In this document: in pieces, positions 55,686 to 64,000 of the stretch | Layout: the number at the start of each line of letters is the position of its first letter | How positions within the stretch are numbered: position 1 is the first letter of the stretch | DNA from: Rhizobium sp. BT04 | Lineage (GTDB): Bacteria > Pseudomonadota > Alphaproteobacteria > Rhizobiales > Rhizobiaceae | DNA length: 64,000 nt | NCBI RefSeq assembly: GCF_030053135.1 | Contig: NZ_CP125647.1 | Coordinates: 124,001 to 188,000 of the forward strand | Direction: 5' to 3' | The notes under the pieces: generated by a model | Seen by the model: only the letters and a program-made list of their open reading frames with translations | The model's database searches: none | What the model was told of the DNA's origin: nothing | Position numbers and translations under genes: made by a program

Positions 55686-56219
55686 ATGACACCTAGCAAA
55701 AAAGGCAGCAAGCCTCGACCGGACAAGTCCCAGCCACTGCTGCGGCAGCTCGCTGCTGTTCCTGAAGTGCTGTTCGCTGGTGCATTCCGTCAACAATACG
55801 GCGCTATTTGCTTCCGTCACGGCACTGCCGGATCCGAGCTCGAAATCCTGGTGATCACGTCTCGCGAGAGCGCACGCTGGGTCATCCCGAAAGGATGGCC
55901 GATGAAAGGGAAAAAGCCTTTCGAAGCAGCAGCAATCGAGGCCTGGGAGGAGGCCGGCGTGCGCGGGGTGGTGAAGAAGAAGCCGGTTGGGCGCTATACT
56001 TATCTGAAAGAACTCGACAATGGCGATGTGGCGCCCTGTATCGTCGATATGTTTCAGATTGAAGTCACGGAAATCAGCGGCGATTTCAAGGAGCGGGGTC
56101 AGCGTATTCTCGAATGGGTCAGCCCGGACGAAGCGGCACGACGCGTTCGCGAGATCGAACTCAAGTCGCTACTCGTCCAATTTGAGGCGCGCGGTCGCAA
56201 GAAACGCGATCGCGCCTGA
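55686..56219 (+). CDS. NUDIX hydrolase
   Basis: A 177-residue protein with a Nudix box in PKGWPMKGKKPFEAAAIEAWEEAGV. The catalytic EExG is intact, but the usual Arg of REUxEE is Ile here. The layout resembles diphosphoinositol-polyphosphate or diadenosine-polyphosphate hydrolases. It shares the PHO-box promoter gap with orfA, so a link to phosphate or polyphosphate metabolism is possible. Substrate unknown. Confidence 0.85.
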   Translation: MTPSKKGSKPRPDKSQPLLRQLAAVPEVLFAGAFRQQYGAICFRHGTAGSELEILVITSRESARWVIPKGWPMKGKKPFEAAAIEAWEEAGVRGVVKKKPVGRYTYLKELDNGDVAPCIVDMFQIEVTEISGDFKERGQRILEWVSPDEAARRVREIELKSLLVQFEARGRKKRDRA

Positions 56220-56286
56220 CCACGGGCTTTTTCGCCGGCGCGTTACGCAGGCGTTTGATCCCGAAAACCGCTTTCCGCACTATGCT

Positions 56287-57198
56287 CTATCGCTCAAATG
56301 GTTCGCCGAGCGAAGCGATACCGTTCAGTTTCAGCAGGCGACGGTCGGCGGAAATAATGCCGAGCACGATGATCGTGACGAGATATGGCAGGCTCGAGAG
56401 CAGTTGCGAAGGCACGTCCAGTCCGGTTGCCTGGGCTGCAAGCCCCATGAGCGAGACCGCGCCGAAGAGGCAGGCGCCGAGGAAGATACGGCCGGTGAGC
56501 CAAGTTCCGAAGACGACGAGGGCGATGGCAATCCAGCCGCGCCCAGCAATCATTCCATCGGCCCAGAGTGGTGTGTAGACCACCGACGCATAGGCGCCGG
56601 CGAAACCGGCCATCGCGCCGCCGAAGGCGATGGCGAGGACGCGGACTGAGACTACCGAGTAGCCGATGGCATGGGCGGCCTTCGGGTTCTCGCCAACGGC
56701 GCGGACGATGAGGCCAAGCTTGGTGTAGGCAAATATGGCCCAGAGAGCGAGAGTCGCGACGAGCGAAATCCACACGACGATGTCCTGGACGAAAAGGCCG
56801 CCGACAACCGGCAATTCCGAAAGCCCGGGAAGGGCAAGCTTCGGAAGTCCCCTGACCGTGAGGCTTTCATAGGTCTTGCCGAAAAGCGCCGAGAGGCCTT
56901 GGCCGAGAATGCCGATGGCAAGGCCCGCTGCCACCTGGTTTGCCCGGAACCCCAGCGTGACAAAGGCGAAGAGCAGCGAAAGGACAGCGCTGCCGAGCCC
57001 GGCTGCGACGAAGCCCAGGAGATGTCCACCGCCCTGGTAGACGATGATGAAGGCGAGCACGGCACCGAAGGCCATCAATCCCTCGACCCCGAGGTTGAGA
57101 ACGCCGGCGCGCTCGGCCACCAGTTCGCCGAGTGCTGCCAGAAGAAACGGTGTCGCAGCCGCAAGCATGCCGGCAAGAATGAACTCGATGGCGTTCAT
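56287..57198 (-). CDS. BMP-type ABC transporter permease 2 (nucleoside/purine class)
   Basis: A 303-residue membrane protein with about eight helices (AATPFLLAALGELVAERAGVLNLGVEGLMAFGAVLAF...). The motif ERAGVLNLGVEG is typical of the second permease partnered with BMP/PnrA-family binding proteins. ATG 57198 overlaps the stop of the preceding permease by four bases. It is the last gene of the leftward operon that starts beyond the right edge. Confidence 0.88.
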   Translation of the reverse strand: MNAIEFILAGMLAAATPFLLAALGELVAERAGVLNLGVEGLMAFGAVLAFIIVYQGGGHLLGFVAAGLGSAVLSLLFAFVTLGFRANQVAAGLAIGILGQGLSALFGKTYESLTVRGLPKLALPGLSELPVVGGLFVQDIVVWISLVATLALWAIFAYTKLGLIVRAVGENPKAAHAIGYSVVSVRVLAIAFGGAMAGFAGAYASVVYTPLWADGMIAGRGWIAIALVVFGTWLTGRIFLGACLFGAVSLMGLAAQATGLDVPSQLLSSLPYLVTIIVLGIISADRRLLKLNGIASLGEPFER

Positions 57199-58295
57199 GA
57201 CGGGCTCCGATGGGCGGCGCGTCGCCATTCAAGGCGGTAGCGCACGAAGGCGACGGCGATCAGGTAGGCGAGCAGCAGACTGCCCTGGAAGACACGGACG
57301 GCGGCGATCGGCAGGTTGGCCGAGACCATGGCATTGTCGCCACCGATATAGATGACCGCCATGACCAGCGCCGAGATTACGATGCCGATCGGATGCAGGC
57401 CGCCGAGATAGGCGACGATGATGGCCGCATAGCCATAGCCGCTCGCGACCGAACGCTGCAGCTGACCGAGCGGGCCTGCGACTTCGGCCGCACCGGCAAG
57501 ACCGGCTGCAAAACCGCCGATCAGCAGCGAAAGCCAGATCGCCCAACCTTCCTTGAAGCCGGCATAGCCCGCAGCCCGTGGCGCCAGACCGCCGACCTGC
57601 AGCTTGTAACCGATGAAGCTCCTCTGCATGAAGACCCAGGCCGCAACCGACAAAGCGAGCGTGATGAGGAATGAGACATTGACACGGGTACCGGCGATCA
57701 GGGTCGGTACCATCGCATCATACTGGAACATCACCGACTGGGGGAAGTTGAAGCCGTTCGGATCCTTCCACGGGCCGAGCAGCAGGTAGTTCAGCAGTTG
57801 CGCCGCAACGAGGCTCAGCATCAGTGAAACGAGGATCTCGTTGGCATTGAGGCGCACGCGCCAGAAGGCGGTGAGAGAAGCCCAAAGTGCGCCGCCGATG
57901 GCGCCGAGCAGCAGCATCGCCGGCCAGATCCACTGGCCCGTCGCCTGCGGAAACCAGACCGGAATGGCAGAGGCGAAGATTGCGCCGAGAATGAACTGGC
58001 CTTCGGCGCCGATGTTGAAGACCTTGGCGCGAAAGCCGATCGCCAGTCCCTGTGCGATCAGAAGGAGCGGGCCTGCTTTTAAAAGCACTTCCGAAAAGGA
58101 CGCCCAGGAGAGGAAAGGCTCGAAAAGCATCGCATAGACAACCGCGACAGGGTCGCGGCCCATCAAGATGTAAAGGCCGAGGTTGAGCGCGATCGCTATG
58201 ACAAGTGCTATGGCGGGCGCGATCATGGTCGCGGCAAGCGAAGCGCGCTCCCGACGGACCAGGGTGGGAACGAAAGCAAGGGACCAAGCACTCAT
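57195..58295 (-). CDS. BMP-type ABC transporter permease 1
   Basis: A 366-residue membrane protein with about nine helices. Family segments are GLAIGFRAKVFNIGAEGQFILGAIFA, SLTAFWRVRLNANEILVSLMLSLVAAQLLNYLL and SGYGYAAIIVAYLGGLHPIGI. It pairs with the second permease to import nucleosides, purines or related compounds. The ATG at 58295 overlaps the ATPase stop by one base. Confidence 0.88.
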   Translation of the reverse strand: MSAWSLAFVPTLVRRERASLAATMIAPAIALVIAIALNLGLYILMGRDPVAVVYAMLFEPFLSWASFSEVLLKAGPLLLIAQGLAIGFRAKVFNIGAEGQFILGAIFASAIPVWFPQATGQWIWPAMLLLGAIGGALWASLTAFWRVRLNANEILVSLMLSLVAAQLLNYLLLGPWKDPNGFNFPQSVMFQYDAMVPTLIAGTRVNVSFLITLALSVAAWVFMQRSFIGYKLQVGGLAPRAAGYAGFKEGWAIWLSLLIGGFAAGLAGAAEVAGPLGQLQRSVASGYGYAAIIVAYLGGLHPIGIVISALVMAVIYIGGDNAMVSANLPIAAVRVFQGSLLLAYLIAVAFVRYRLEWRRAAHRSPS

Positions 58296-59815
58296 CACTG
58301 GACTTTCTCGGGCGAGGCTTGTGCCCCGATCATGTATCGGCCGATCTCCTCGGGCTTCGTGTCTCGCGTAGCGAGCGGCGGGCTGAGCCGGCCGTGATGC
58401 AGCACCTGGATGGAATCGCAGAGCTCGAACAGTTCTTCCAGCTCCTCGGAAATGACGAGGATCGCCATGCCCTGATTGCGCAATGCGACCAGACGGCTGC
58501 GGATGGCGGATGCGGCGCCGATATCCACGCCCCAGGTCGGCTGCGCCAGGAAAAGCAATTTGGGAGACAGCATGATTTCGCGGCCAACGATGAATTTCTG
58601 CAGGTTGCCGCCCGATAGAGTGCCGGCTTCCGCATCCGGGCCGGGTGTGCGCACATCATACTGACGGATGCAATCCTCGGTGAACGCCAACGCCCGCGCC
58701 CTGTCGACAAGACCGTGCCGCAAAAGCTTGAGCGGATGGGCGGTCAGCAGGCTGTTGAGGGCGAGCGACATTTCGGGTACGGCGCCGCGTCCGAGCCGGT
58801 CTTCCGGAACGAAGGCAAATCCGAGCGTCCGCCGCGCGGCGGCATCGAGCCTGCCCACGTCGATCCCCATCATGTAGATCCGGTCGCGTTGGTCGCGCCC
58901 CAGCACCGTCTCACCTGAAATCAATGCGGCAAGCTCGCTTTGGCCGTTGCCCGAAATACCGGCGATCGCGAGGATTTCGCCGGCACGCACTTCGAGGCTG
59001 ATGCCGGAGAGCGGCACCGCGAAGGGATCGTCGGGCTGATAATCCAACCCGATGATCTCCAGCCGCTTTTCCCCGCCAGACAGCGACAGCGCCGAGATGG
59101 GGGCGGGCATGTCGCGGCCGATCATCATGCGGGCAAGGTCATGGGCATCATGTTCGCGCGGGTCGACATCTCCGGTCACGCGTCCGCCGCGCAGGATCGT
59201 CGCCCGATCGCAGATCGCCCGGATTTCCTCGAGCTTGTGGGAGATCAACAGAATGGAAACGCCGCCGTCGCGCAGCCGGCGCAATGTGTCGAACAGCTTT
59301 TCCACCAATTGCGGCGGCAGGACGGAGGTGGGCTCGTCGAGGATCAGCAGCTTCGGATTGGTCATCAGGCTTCGGATGATCTCCACCCGTTGCCGCTCGC
59401 CGACCGACAGCGCATGCACATGGGCGAGCGGATCGACTTCGAGGCCGAACTCCCGTCCAAGCGTCCGAATGCGTTCCTTGAGCTCAGCCTTGCGGCCCGG
59501 CACGACCAGCCGAATATTCTCCAGGACGGTCAGGGTCTCGAACAGCGAAAAGTGCTGGAAGACCATCCCGATGCCGTTGCGCCTCGCCTCGGCAGGGGAG
59601 GCGAGGCGCAACGGTTTTCCTTCCCAGACGACATCCCCGTCGTCCGGTTGCTCGACGCCGTAGATCAGCTTCATCAGCGTCGATTTTCCCGCCCCGTTTT
59701 CGCCGAGGATCGCATGGATCGATTGCGGAGCCACGTCCAGATCGATCGCCTGATTGGCGTGGATCTGGCCGTAACTCTTCGAAATGCCGCGCAGCGACAG
59801 GAGCGGGGTCGTCAT
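58295..59815 (-). CDS. BMP-type ABC transporter ATP-binding protein, two ABC domains
   Basis: A 506-residue fusion ATPase. Domain 1 has GENGAGKST, LSVGERQRVEIIRSL and LLILDEPTSVLPP. Domain 2 has a degenerate Walker A (GISGNGQSE), LSGGNLQKFIVGREI and LLFLAQPTWGVDIG, where the Walker B Glu is replaced by Gln. This pattern is normal for YufO/NupA-type ATPases. It sits three bases after the binding-protein gene. Confidence 0.9.
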   Translation of the reverse strand: MTTPLLSLRGISKSYGQIHANQAIDLDVAPQSIHAILGENGAGKSTLMKLIYGVEQPDDGDVVWEGKPLRLASPAEARRNGIGMVFQHFSLFETLTVLENIRLVVPGRKAELKERIRTLGREFGLEVDPLAHVHALSVGERQRVEIIRSLMTNPKLLILDEPTSVLPPQLVEKLFDTLRRLRDGGVSILLISHKLEEIRAICDRATILRGGRVTGDVDPREHDAHDLARMMIGRDMPAPISALSLSGGEKRLEIIGLDYQPDDPFAVPLSGISLEVRAGEILAIAGISGNGQSELAALISGETVLGRDQRDRIYMMGIDVGRLDAAARRTLGFAFVPEDRLGRGAVPEMSLALNSLLTAHPLKLLRHGLVDRARALAFTEDCIRQYDVRTPGPDAEAGTLSGGNLQKFIVGREIMLSPKLLFLAQPTWGVDIGAASAIRSRLVALRNQGMAILVISEELEELFELCDSIQVLHHGRLSPPLATRDTKPEEIGRYMIGAQASPEKVQ

Positions 59816-59818
59816 GAC

Positions 59819-60916
59819 TTATTTCGGCAGCGGCGTGGACACGCCCTTGACGTGCCAATTCATGGCGATGATCTCGGCGTCGGCCATGGTTGCGCCGGAT
59901 GCGACACCTTCGCTGCCGTCGGCCTTGGTGATCGGCCCGGTGAAGGGCGAGAAGCTGCCGTCGGCGATCTTTGCCTCGATCTCCTTGATCTTGGTCATCA
60001 CGTCAGCCGGAACATCCGGATTCCAGTCCACCACTTCGACGACCTTGTCAGCGACGCCGAGGAACGCATTGGCGCCCTTGAAGGTGCCGGCGAGATGGGC
60101 GTCGACCGATGCCTTGAAGAACGGTGACCAGTCCGTCGAGATGCATCCGAGATAGGTTTTCGGTGCGTATTTCTTCATCGAGGAGTTGAGGTTGAAGGCG
60201 TAGACGCCAGCTTCCTCGCAGGCCGAGATGACGGACGGCGTGTCCTGGGCGTTGGAGAAGATCACGTCGCACTTCTGCGCGATCAGGGCTTTGGCGGCCT
60301 CCTGCTCCTTGGCCGGGTCGAACCAGGAGTTCACCCACACCACCGAGACCTCGATATCGGGCTTGACGGCCTGGGCGCCGAGGGTGAAGGCGTTGATGGA
60401 CGTGATGAGTTCGGGAATGGCGAAGGCCGACACAGAGCCGAGCTTGCCGGTCTTGGAAAGGGCTGCGGCAGCCATGCCGAGCAGATAGGTGCCCTGGAAA
60501 TACTTGGCGGCGAAAGGCGAGAAGTTCGGAGCGACCTGGAAGCCGGAGGCGTGCAAAACGGTAACGCTCGGATCGCGGCGGGCGATCTGCAGGGCGCCGT
60601 TCTGATAGCCGAAAGAGCCGGCGACCAGGAACTTGTTTCCGTCGGCGACGGTCTTGTTCATGATGCGGTCGGCGTCCGGGCCTTCCGCGATATTCTCAAG
60701 CACGGTGACCTTCACCTTGTCGCCGTAAGCGGCCTTGATCGGCTCGAGACCGGCGGCAAGTGCATGCCCCCAGCCGACGTCGCCGATCGGCGACGGGACG
60801 ACGAGCGTGATGCCGAGCGGTTCGTCGGCGGCCAAAGCAAGGCGGCTGCCGAGCACGCCGGCAAGGCCGGTGGCGGCAGCGGCCGTCATCAGGTTTCTGC
60901 GGGTCAGTTTGGTCAT
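59819..60916 (-). CDS. BMP/PnrA-family ABC substrate-binding protein
   Basis: A 365-residue periplasmic protein with a twin-arginine signal (LTRRNLMTAAAATGLAGVLGSRLALA) and the BMP fold: TLVVPSPIGDVGWGHALAAGLEPIK, VAGSFGYQNGALQIARRDP and YFQGTYLLGMAAAALSKTGKLG. BMP proteins bind nucleosides, purines or autoinducer-like ligands. Its upstream neighbour is a guanine-deaminase-like enzyme, which supports a purine-base ligand. Confidence 0.88.
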   Translation of the reverse strand: MTKLTRRNLMTAAAATGLAGVLGSRLALAADEPLGITLVVPSPIGDVGWGHALAAGLEPIKAAYGDKVKVTVLENIAEGPDADRIMNKTVADGNKFLVAGSFGYQNGALQIARRDPSVTVLHASGFQVAPNFSPFAAKYFQGTYLLGMAAAALSKTGKLGSVSAFAIPELITSINAFTLGAQAVKPDIEVSVVWVNSWFDPAKEQEAAKALIAQKCDVIFSNAQDTPSVISACEEAGVYAFNLNSSMKKYAPKTYLGCISTDWSPFFKASVDAHLAGTFKGANAFLGVADKVVEVVDWNPDVPADVMTKIKEIEAKIADGSFSPFTGPITKADGSEGVASGATMADAEIIAMNWHVKGVSTPLPK

Positions 60917-60942
60917 GTTCTCAGTTCCCTCTTTTGGTTTTT

Positions 60943-62322
60943 TTAAATTTCCACGGCGGATAGTGCGGCCTCGGCATCGGCTGACAGCTTGGCCTCGTCG
61001 AGACCGGGGAATTCGCCCTTCTGCCAGACGATACGGCCATTGATCATGGTCATGTCGGTCGCCATGCCGATGCCGACGCGGGCAATCAGGCTCAGCGGAT
61101 CGTGCCGCGTGCCGACATAATCCATACGGCGGGTGTCGATCGCAAACAGGTCAGCGGCCATGCCGGGCGCCAGCCGGCCGATATCACGCCGGCCGAGCAG
61201 GCTGGCTCCCCCTGACGTGCCGTAGCCGAGGAAATCGACCGGCGGCGGCACGGGATGGGCGCGGCCGGAGGCGACGAGGCACTGCAGCATGTAGGAAGAG
61301 TGCAGGCAGTGCATCAGGTTGGAATTGTCGTTGGAGGCAGCGCCGTCGCAGCCGAGGCCGATGCGCAGGCCGAAGGCGGCCATGGCGGGAATGTCGGTGA
61401 CCTCAGCGCCGACCAGATAGACCGGTTCCGGGCAATGCGCGACGCCGGTGCCGCTGGCGGCCATCTTCCTGAGTTCGTCGTGGGTCAGTTCCCAGCAATG
61501 GGCATAGAAGGCGTCGGGTCCGGCAAAGCCAAGTTCTTCCAGATAGTCGACCGTACGCATGCCATGGCGAGCCTGAATGACCGGGCTTTCGCCTTCGCCG
61601 ACATGAGTATGCATCATCACGCCGTGATCGCGCGCCAATGCCACCGATTCCACGAAGGTCTCGCGATAGCAATTGACCGGCTGGCAGGGCGCGACCACCA
61701 CCTGGCGCATGCTGAAGGGGCTGGTATCGTGGTAGGTCTCGATCAGCCGGGCGCAGTCGGCGATGAACTCGTCGGTCGTTTCCAGCATCTCGTCGGGGAT
61801 GGTCGAGCCTTCCGACTTCGGCAGGGTGTTGCCGCCGCGGCCGGCATGGAAACGCATGCCGAGCAGATCGGCCGCTTCGAACTGACGGTCGATCAGCCGC
61901 TTCCCGGCGTGCCGGGGGAAATTGTACTGGTGGTCGAAGGCCGTGGTGCAGCCGTGCTTGATCATCTCGGCCATCGCCGTGACGGAGGAGTGGTAAAAGC
62001 ACTCCTCGTTGAGCTGCGAAAAGATCGGGTAGATGCGGTCCAGCCACTCGATCACCGAGAGCTTCGTCCAGTCGAGATCGGCACGGTTGCGCACGAAGCA
62101 CTGGAAGAAGTGATGATGGGTGTTGACGAGCCCCGGATAGACGAACCAGCCGGCAGCATCCTGCACGGTCGTGCCGGCAGGCAGCGCGTCGGCCCCGAGA
62201 TTTTCGCCGATCGCCAGGATCGCCGGGCCGTCGGTCAGCAGATCGACATTGCGATGGACGGCCGGCCCCTTGCCCTCGTCGACGATCACGGCTGCGCAGT
62301 TCTTCAGGAGATAACCAGCCAT
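60943..62322 (-). CDS. Amidohydrolase, 8-oxoguanine/guanine-deaminase-like (ATZ/TRZ family)
   Basis: A 459-residue metal-dependent deaminase. The HxH metal motif is His69/His71 in LVNTHHHFFQ. Later ligands are in MMHTHVGEG and YAHCWELTHDE, and the Asp in LGCDGAASNDNSNLMHCLHSSYM. It resembles 8-oxoguanine deaminases and hydroxyatrazine-type hydrolases. In this operon it would deaminate an imported aminopurine such as guanine, 8-oxoguanine or 7-methylguanine. It follows the GST-like gene by one base. Confidence 0.87.
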   Translation of the reverse strand: MAGYLLKNCAAVIVDEGKGPAVHRNVDLLTDGPAILAIGENLGADALPAGTTVQDAAGWFVYPGLVNTHHHFFQCFVRNRADLDWTKLSVIEWLDRIYPIFSQLNEECFYHSSVTAMAEMIKHGCTTAFDHQYNFPRHAGKRLIDRQFEAADLLGMRFHAGRGGNTLPKSEGSTIPDEMLETTDEFIADCARLIETYHDTSPFSMRQVVVAPCQPVNCYRETFVESVALARDHGVMMHTHVGEGESPVIQARHGMRTVDYLEELGFAGPDAFYAHCWELTHDELRKMAASGTGVAHCPEPVYLVGAEVTDIPAMAAFGLRIGLGCDGAASNDNSNLMHCLHSSYMLQCLVASGRAHPVPPPVDFLGYGTSGGASLLGRRDIGRLAPGMAADLFAIDTRRMDYVGTRHDPLSLIARVGIGMATDMTMINGRIVWQKGEFPGLDEAKLSADAEAALSAVEI

Positions 62323-62323
62323 G

Positions 62324-62983
62324 TCACGCCTCGCCCGGTTCGATATGAGGTTCGGGCTTCAGCTCGTGCAGCCGGTGAATACCTGGCATCTCGATAAACT
62401 TGTCGAGGGCGCGCAGCGCCCGGGACCAGAGCCGGATCGCAGGATAAGCATCCAGCGTGACGCCGCCATCGGGCGCCAGCGCCACATAGGGAAAGCAGGC
62501 GATGTCGGCAATTGTCGGCCGGTCGGCGGCGAGGAAACGCATGCCGCGAAGGCCCTGCTCGACAAGCCCGGCTTCAAGCTCGCGAAGGGCGGCGATGCCC
62601 TGGGCCTGCAGAGCGCCAATATCGCCGGACCGCAACAGCATTTCATGGAGCCGTGCACCGCCGAGGCTTGCCGTCAGCCGGCCGGAGAAGGACAGCCATT
62701 GCTGCACCCGCGCCGCTTCCTCGGCCTTACCACTGCCGAGCCATTCGGGTGCTGCCTTGGCAGCGAGATAGACGAGGATCGCCGACGATTCCGTCAGGAT
62801 CAGATCGCCATCCTCCAGGATCGGAATGGAGCCTGCCGGGTTGAGCGCAAGCAGTTCGGGGCCGCGATGCTCGGCGCCCGGATGGAAATCCACCGGGCGC
62901 AGGTCAAGCTTCACGCCGATCAGCGCCGCCATCAGGCGCACCTTGTAGCAACTGGGCGAGAGAATGTAGTCGTAGAGCTTCAT
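62324..62983 (-). CDS. Glutathione S-transferase-like protein, candidate NdmE-type partner
   Basis: A 219-residue GST fold. The N-terminal thioredoxin-like domain reads MKLYDYILSPSCYKVRLMAALIG, with the cis-Pro segment GSIPILEDGDLILTESSAILVYLA, and an all-helical C-terminal domain follows. Its start overlaps the stop of the Rieske-less oxygenase gene (ATGA). In caffeine-degrading Pseudomonas, the GST-like NdmE is needed to assemble the Rieske-less N7-demethylase NdmC with its reductase. The same tight pairing here suggests a structural rather than detoxifying role (inference). Confidence 0.85.
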   Translation of the reverse strand: MKLYDYILSPSCYKVRLMAALIGVKLDLRPVDFHPGAEHRGPELLALNPAGSIPILEDGDLILTESSAILVYLAAKAAPEWLGSGKAEEAARVQQWLSFSGRLTASLGGARLHEMLLRSGDIGALQAQGIAALRELEAGLVEQGLRGMRFLAADRPTIADIACFPYVALAPDGGVTLDAYPAIRLWSRALRALDKFIEMPGIHRLHELKPEPHIEPGEA

Positions 62984-63825
62984 TGCGCCACCAGCTGCGC
63001 GCCGTAGGTATAGTTATGACGCTTCAGCCAGCGCCGGTAGGCGATCGATGTCAGATCGGCTCGCGTCGGGATTTCCATGCCGGGGTCGAGCGGCAGGAGC
63101 CGCGGGATCTGGTTTTCGAGGATCGACCGGTCCTGGAGAAAGATCGTCTGCTGGAAATGGATGAGGTCGGTCATCGCGGTTTCGTCGTCGAAGAGCGCCA
63201 TCCATGGCCAGACGTCGCAGAGGTCCTCAGCCAGCGGCTGCACGAAGAGCGTGATGACATCCCATTCGCTCGGGCGCGGCGGGCAGGTCTTGTAAAGCAC
63301 GGAGCAGGTGGGTGCCGGCACGCGGTACATGTATTCCGTCGTGATCCCGCCGCTTGCCGACTTGGCGGCCTGCGGCTGGTAGAATTTCACCTGCGTTGCC
63401 CAGACCTCGTCTTCTTCCTCGCGGATCTCGACCTTGTAGTTCTGGACCTCGGTGTGCGGCTCCGCGCCGAGAATGTCGGTGTGGACGAAGGGGAAATGGG
63501 CGATGTCGAGGAAGTTCTCGACAGCGCGCAGGGGCGAGCAGCGCACCCGCACCACGCCGACATCGACGAAGCGGCGGCCGGGCTGGTCAGCCTCGGGAAT
63601 GGGGAAAAGCTCCTTCTTCGGCTCGCCGAGGGAGGACCAGACATGACCGTAACGCACACGCACCGGCAGAACACGGCCGTCTCTGCCCGTCACCTTCGCA
63701 TTGCCATCGGCATCGCACGCCACTTCGATCGGCTCGCCCATCAACGCCGTCGTGCGACCTGCGCTGTCGAGCTGGCTGAAAAGCCCGACAGGATACCATT
63801 CGTCGATCATCGCCTGCATGGTCAT
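62980..63825 (-). CDS. Ring-hydroxylase-type oxygenase lacking the Rieske cluster (NdmC-like)
   Basis: A 281-residue protein aligning with Rieske oxygenase alpha subunits of the vanillate demethylase type. It opens with the family start DEWYPVGLFSQLD. However, the stretch that should hold CxH and CxxH goes directly from GEPIEVACDADGNAKVTGRDG to VRVRYGHVWSSLGEP. The mononuclear iron triad is kept: Asp107, His110 and His115 in NFLDIAHFPFVH, and probably Asp232 in FLQDRSILENQ. Electrons must therefore come from a separate Rieske partner, as for NdmC. Its stop overlaps the GST-like gene and its start overlaps the gene upstream. Confidence 0.85.
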   Translation of the reverse strand: MTMQAMIDEWYPVGLFSQLDSAGRTTALMGEPIEVACDADGNAKVTGRDGRVLPVRVRYGHVWSSLGEPKKELFPIPEADQPGRRFVDVGVVRVRCSPLRAVENFLDIAHFPFVHTDILGAEPHTEVQNYKVEIREEEDEVWATQVKFYQPQAAKSASGGITTEYMYRVPAPTCSVLYKTCPPRPSEWDVITLFVQPLAEDLCDVWPWMALFDDETAMTDLIHFQQTIFLQDRSILENQIPRLLPLDPGMEIPTRADLTSIAYRRWLKRHNYTYGAQLVAQ

Positions 63826-64000
63826 TGCGCGATCTCCCTCTGAAGACCCTCAGCCCGGCGGCGCAGGCTCTCGGCGGCGCGTGAAGCGCCGATGCCCGCC
63901 GCGGGGCCGGCGTCAGCCTTCAGCAGCACATGGATCAGCGTCTGTCCGTCTACCAAAGGGGATAATAGCAGACAGACGGCCCCGGTGGATGCGTCGATTT
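63822..64000 (-). CDS. C-terminal fragment of an unrecognised protein (continues beyond window)
   Basis: The visible 58 or so C-terminal residues include GAVCLLLSPLVDGQTLIHVLL followed by a basic helix ending GLQREIAQ. The stop overlaps the ATG of the Rieske-less oxygenase by four bases (ATGA), so it is translationally coupled to it. I do not recognise the family from this fragment. Confidence 0.65.
   Translation of the reverse strand, partial: IDASTGAVCLLLSPLVDGQTLIHVLLKADAGPAAGIGASRAAESLRRRAEGLQREIAQ

Overview
The window looks like a stretch of a Rhizobium chromosome or chromid, closest in style to the R. leguminosarum / R. etli group. The grounds are high GC content and uniformly rhizobial gene types: an mctSR-mctP monocarboxylate uptake locus, an orfA-pit phosphate pair with a PHO box, a chemoreceptor ending in DWEEF, and many ABC uptake operons for plant- or soil-derived solutes. 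I saw no rRNA, tRNA, insertion sequence, phage or CRISPR array. Species assignment is inference.

Layout. 1-3.4 kb: mctS (5' end outside the window), mctR, a DUF3311 protein and mctP. 3.5-9.2 kb: a chemoreceptor, a TPR-GGDEF protein and an SsuD-like flavin monooxygenase. 9.3-20.1 kb: a gluconate/idonate-type sugar acid region with an ABC transporter operon, an idnO-gntK-dehydrogenase operon, a 2-hydroxyacid dehydrogenase with idnD, a LacI-family regulator and an SMP-30 lactonase. Three of its promoters carry copies of one palindrome centred on TTATCGATAA. 20.1-23.9 kb: a VWA-domain membrane protein paired with an ECF sigma factor, then an HSL-type esterase. 23.9-38.7 kb: a tightly packed ten-gene carnitine / gamma-butyrobetaine-type operon, comprising cdhC, a fused cdhAB, CoA-dependent side-chain enzymes, an oligopeptide-family ABC transporter and a CocE-type hydrolase, with a divergent GlxA-type AraC regulator.

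38.7-50.4 kb: a LysR/EamA pair, glutathione-independent formaldehyde dehydrogenase, an orphan solute-binding protein facing a GGDEF-EAL protein, an isochorismatase-like hydrolase, and an SbcD/YhaN-like nuclease-ATPase pair. 50.4-53.5 kb: a nitrate-type ABC transporter whose leader can form a hairpin with an ANTAR-target-like hexaloop (AACGGC). 53.9-56.2 kb: pit, orfA and a divergent NUDIX gene around a PHO box.

56.3-64 kb: an operon running off the right edge. It encodes a BMP-family (nucleoside/purine type) ABC transporter, an 8-oxoguanine/guanine-deaminase-like amidohydrolase, a glutathione S-transferase-like protein, and a ring-hydroxylase-type oxygenase that keeps its mononuclear iron motif but has no Rieske cluster. 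The Rieske-less oxygenase plus GST pairing recalls NdmC/NdmE of bacterial caffeine N7-demethylation. Together with purine-type transport and deamination this suggests an undescribed N-methylpurine (for example 7-methylguanine) salvage system. This is the most interesting candidate in the window.

Several modules may converge. Carnitine breakdown gives glycine betaine, and demethylation of either betaine or methylpurines would release formaldehyde, which the window's FdhA could oxidise.
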